DNA of 7,832 nt. Source: Phyllobacteriaceae bacterium. GTDB taxonomy: Bacteria; Pseudomonadota; Alphaproteobacteria; Rhizobiales; Devosiaceae. Positions 5,639 to 7,832 of the stretch are shown here, in pieces. The notes under the pieces were generated by a model. It was not told the origin of the DNA and did no database searches. It saw only the letters and a list, made by a program, of their open reading frames with translations. The position numbers and the translations under genes are program-made. The stretch spans positions 1-7,832 of the forward strand of contig JAAZLP010000100.1 in NCBI GenBank assembly GCA_012799265.1, given 5' to 3'. Position 1 is the first letter of the stretch, and each line of letters begins with the position of its first letter.

Positions 5639-6850
5639 TTGAACACTCGGACACGCTTGCCAGTCACGCCGATGCTCGCGGCGAGCATGTTCTTTTCCGG
5701 CATCACCTATGCCGCCACCCTGCCCTATGCCTCGCTGGTCGGCATCGACACGCTGGGCATGTCACCGGGCAACTTCGCCACCGTCATGGCATTTGGCGGC
5801 GTGTTCGGCACAGTGGTCTCGCTGGTGCTCGGCTATTTCTCGGACAAGATCAGGGATCGCCGCGTTCTGGTCCTGATGGCGACGGCTGCGGGTGTGGTCG
5901 CCAATGCGCTCATTTACTTCTGGCCGAGCATTGAAGCCTTCACCATTGCCGTGGCGGTGCTTGTGCCAATCGCCGGGGCGGCATTTTCCCAGAGCTTTGC
6001 CTATATCCGGGTTTTCTACGCCAAGACCAATCCGACCCGGGCCGACTTCATGGTCACGGCGCTGCGGACTGTATTCACCGGAGCGTGGGTGATCGTGCCG
6101 CCGATAGCAGGATGGATTGCGGCGGCGTTCTCCATTTTCGACGTCTATCTGGTGGCCGGGCTGAGTTATGGCGTCATCGGTGCGATCTATCTGGTTCTGA
6201 TGATGAATCGGGCAACGCTGGTGCAGGTGCCGCCGCCAGTGCGCGCCGAAGGGGCATCGCTGCTCTCCACCTTTGCGCTGCCCCTTGGCGTACTCGGCGG
6301 GATCGTTAGCCTTGCCGTGATGACGGCGGCCGCGCGTATCCTGACCTTCAGCGTGCCACTGCTGATCGTGACTGATCTGGGTGGATCGGTGACCGATGTG
6401 GGGTTTTACGCAGCGATCACGGCGGCGGTGGAAGTGCCCAGCATGCTGATCTGGGGGTGGCTGGTGAGCCAGTGGACCAAGGAGACGCTGCTGGCGAGCG
6501 CGGGGATTATCCTCGCCGTCTTCATGGTGGGCGCGGCGATGAGCGCGTCGGTTCCCATGCTCTTCTGGCTGTTGCTGCTCAATGGGTTTGCGACGGCGGC
6601 GCTGATGGGGATCAACATCTCCTATGTGCAGGAGGCGATCAAAGGGCGCGTGGGGCTGTCGACGTCGCTCCTGGACGTCATCGCGATTGCCGCGAACCTG
6701 ATTGGCGCGACGGCCTTCGGGATTTTGACCAGCGGGGGAGACTACCGCTTTGCGCTGATGGTTGGCGCGGGCGTCGCCGTGCTCGGCACGCTGATCATGG
6801 CCATGGCAAATATGAAAAGGCTGGGAAAGGTTCTGCCTCTCCCAGCCTGA
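5639..6850 (+). CDS. MFS transporter, sugar-efflux (SetA)-like
   Basis: A predicted 403-residue inner-membrane permease of the major facilitator superfamily with about 12 hydrophobic helices, the standard length. It begins TRTRLPVTPMLAASMFFSG and then ITYAATLPYASLVGIDTLGMS. The loop between helices 2 and 3 holds the MFS motif-A relative GYFSDKIRDRR (residues 65-75). A hydrophilic stretch at about residues 190-215 (NRATLVQVPPPVRAEGAS) separates the two six-helix halves. The overall style recalls SetA-type sugar or drug efflux carriers; the substrate is not determined. GGGAGG (5628-5633) lies 5 nt before TTG 5639, so that start is preferred over ATG 5603, which would add 12 residues (MALRVCRQWEVS) and has no clear ribosome-binding site. 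A LacI-like palindrome upstream would fit sugar-responsive control. Its last codons carry the terminator of the convergent helicase gene, 6 nt away. Confidence 0.92.
   Translation: MNTRTRLPVTPMLAASMFFSGITYAATLPYASLVGIDTLGMSPGNFATVMAFGGVFGTVVSLVLGYFSDKIRDRRVLVLMATAAGVVANALIYFWPSIEAFTIAVAVLVPIAGAAFSQSFAYIRVFYAKTNPTRADFMVTALRTVFTGAWVIVPPIAGWIAAAFSIFDVYLVAGLSYGVIGAIYLVLMMNRATLVQVPPPVRAEGASLLSTFALPLGVLGGIVSLAVMTAAARILTFSVPLLIVTDLGGSVTDVGFYAAITAAVEVPSMLIWGWLVSQWTKETLLASAGIILAVFMVGAAMSASVPMLFWLLLLNGFATAALMGINISYVQEAIKGRVGLSTSLLDVIAIAANLIGATAFGILTSGGDYRFALMVGAGVAVLGTLIMAMANMKRLGKVLPLPA
6818..6848 (-). terminator. Rho-independent terminator of the helicase gene, inside the MFS 3' end
   Basis: AGGCTGGGA (6818-6826) and TCCCAGCCT (6840-6848) form a perfect 9-bp stem. 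After one A-C mismatch, AGG/CCT (6828-6830, 6836-6838) extends it to a TTCTG loop. On the minus strand the stem is followed by CCTTTTCATATTT, a U-rich tail, 8 nt past the helicase stop. On the plus strand no T-run follows, so it serves the minus-strand gene. The stem overlaps the last MFS codons up to its stop. Confidence 0.75.
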
Positions 6851-6856
6851 TCGCGC

Positions 6857-7832
6857 TTATTCGGCGCGGCTTTTCTTGTGGTCCTTTTTCGGCTTTTTGG
6901 CCAGACGGGCTTCACCCTCGGCTACCGGCTTGGACCATTTTGGCTTGCCCTTGTCCTTGGCAGGAGCCTTGCGCACCTTGGCGGGACGCTCGGCGGCAGG
7001 ACGTTCACTGGAGAACTCTGCGGGGCGTTCCTGCGGACGGGTGCGCTGCGCGTCGGACGGCTGTTCGAAATCGTCCGGACGGAGCTTGCCCGAGCCGTAG
7101 CGCTGCTTGCGATCTGCCTTTTCCGGGCGCGGGGCCATCGGATCATAGCGCTCTGGCGGGCCCGGCGGGCGACGCTTTGCCTGGGGACGCTCGGCGCGCT
7201 CACCCGGACCATCGACCTGCGAAACGTAGACGCCCTTTTCGAGCGTTCCACCGCGCTTGTCGACGGCCTTCTGGAAGGCGTCCACCTTGTCGGCGGCGAC
7301 TTCGAAAATGGTCTCGGTGTCGAAAATGCGGATCGAGCCAATGGCCGATTTGCCCATGCCGCCTGCCTTGCAGATCATCGGCAGGAGCCAGCGCGGCTCA
7401 GCGCGCTGCTTACGGCCAACGCTGACCTTGAACCAGGCACCGCCCGCAAAGGCGTCGCGGCTACGCGGTTCGCGCGGGGCGTCGATGTCGAAGGCCGTGA
7501 TGTCTTCTGGGACGGGCTTTTTCTGCAGGAGTAGACGAAGATAGGCAGCGGCCAGCGTTTCGGCAGGCCACTTTTCAACAAGGTTGGCGACCTGTGCCTG
7601 CTCTTCCTCGGTGATCGCGTCGGTGAGGAGCGCATTGTCGAGGATGAACTGCTCAAAGCGCGCGTCGATGGCTTCCGCAGACGGCGGCGCGATCATCTCG
7701 GCTTCGATCTTAGCCGTGCGCAGGATCGAGAGCGCGACGCGCTTGCGGTGGGCCGGGGCGATGACAACGCAGGTGCCCTTGCGCCCTGCCCGGCCGGTGC
7801 GGCCGGAACGGTGCAGCAGGGTGTCGGGCTTG
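6857..7832 (-). CDS. DEAD-box ATP-dependent RNA helicase with DbpA-type RNA-binding domain, C-terminal part
   Basis: A cytoplasmic RNA helicase whose N-terminal part lies off the right edge; 324 residues are visible in the frame from 7831. The first residues carry helicase motif VI, HRSGRTGRAGRKGT (7-20), followed by the end of the RecA-like domain 2 (CVVIAPAHRKRVALSIL). A helical linker leads to a DbpA-type RRM domain at about residues 131-200 (WFKVSVGRKQRAEPRWLLPM...GMGKSAIGSIRIFDTETIFEV), the fold that in DbpA/CsdA-like helicases binds structured RNA. The last 110 residues are a low-complexity Arg/Lys/Pro/Glu-rich tail (GKPKWSKP, KKPKKDHKKSRAE), common in alphaproteobacterial members and likely an extra RNA-binding tail. 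Roles of relatives include ribosome assembly and cold-shock RNA unwinding; which applies here is open. The Met at 7696 is internal, not a start. Confidence 0.95.
   Translation of the reverse strand, partial: KPDTLLHRSGRTGRAGRKGTCVVIAPAHRKRVALSILRTAKIEAEMIAPPSAEAIDARFEQFILDNALLTDAITEEEQAQVANLVEKWPAETLAAAYLRLLLQKKPVPEDITAFDIDAPREPRSRDAFAGGAWFKVSVGRKQRAEPRWLLPMICKAGGMGKSAIGSIRIFDTETIFEVAADKVDAFQKAVDKRGGTLEKGVYVSQVDGPGERAERPQAKRRPPGPPERYDPMAPRPEKADRKQRYGSGKLRPDDFEQPSDAQRTRPQERPAEFSSERPAAERPAKVRKAPAKDKGKPKWSKPVAEGEARLAKKPKKDHKKSRAE

Noticed and set aside
6457..7425. Plus-strand open frame of 322 codons spanning the MFS end and the helicase
   Set aside because: It runs out of frame through the MFS 3' half and then antisense to the helicase tail; the translation is Arg/Pro/Cys-rich with no recognisable fold.
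1..7832. tRNA, rRNA, CRISPR array, insertion sequence, toxin-antitoxin or phage genes
   Set aside because: I looked for cloverleaf patterns, regularly spaced direct repeats, transposase or integrase motifs and terminal repeats and found none.

Overview
The window is GC-rich DNA with dense, tightly packed genes. The protein types (TSUP permease, small two-part 'glyoxalase superfamily' protein, orphan molybdopterin oxidoreductase, SetA-like MFS exporter, DEAD-box helicase with a DbpA domain and a Lys/Arg/Pro-rich tail) fit an alphaproteobacterium of the Hyphomicrobiales, possibly near Devosia. That placement is an impression from protein style, not a proof. There are no RNA genes, CRISPR arrays or insertion sequences. 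The content looks like ordinary chromosomal metabolism and transport, and I see no clear undescribed defence or mobile system.

Layout. (1) 1-401, plus: the 3' part of a short-chain dehydrogenase/reductase with its Ser-Tyr-Lys catalytic set. (2) 493-930, minus: a small protein of the PF20066-like 'glyoxalase superfamily' type. (3) 1206-1973, plus: a TauE/SafE (TSUP) permease, ending 3 nt from the next convergent gene. (4) 1977-5113, minus: a likely unit of three genes, read right to left. They are a four-helix membrane protein with a PH-like C-terminal domain, a 697-residue Mo-bisPGD/4Fe-4S oxidoreductase, and a 91-residue acidic protein whose start codon overlaps the oxidoreductase stop (TAATG). 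A 150-nt spacer between the first two holds a perfect 17-nt dyad close to the oxidoreductase start and a repeat-like GC-rich element, so the oxidoreductase may have its own promoter. (5) 5114-5638: a divergent intergenic region of about 0.5 kb, the most structured non-coding part of the window. It has a long inverted repeat, two GC hairpins, a possible decayed reading frame and a LacI-type palindrome. (6) 5639-6850, plus: an MFS exporter. (7) 6857 to the right edge, minus: the C-terminal part of a DEAD-box RNA helicase. Its probable Rho-independent terminator lies inside the 3' coding end of the convergent MFS gene.

Three starts were moved from the longest possible reading frame because a good Shine-Dalgarno sequence sits before an internal start: ATG 1206 (TSUP), GTG 5113 (membrane protein) and TTG 5639 (MFS). 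The genes do not form one pathway. The clearest functional link is the translationally coupled pair of oxidoreductase and small acidic protein. The clearest regulatory prediction is a LacI-family operator in front of the exporter.
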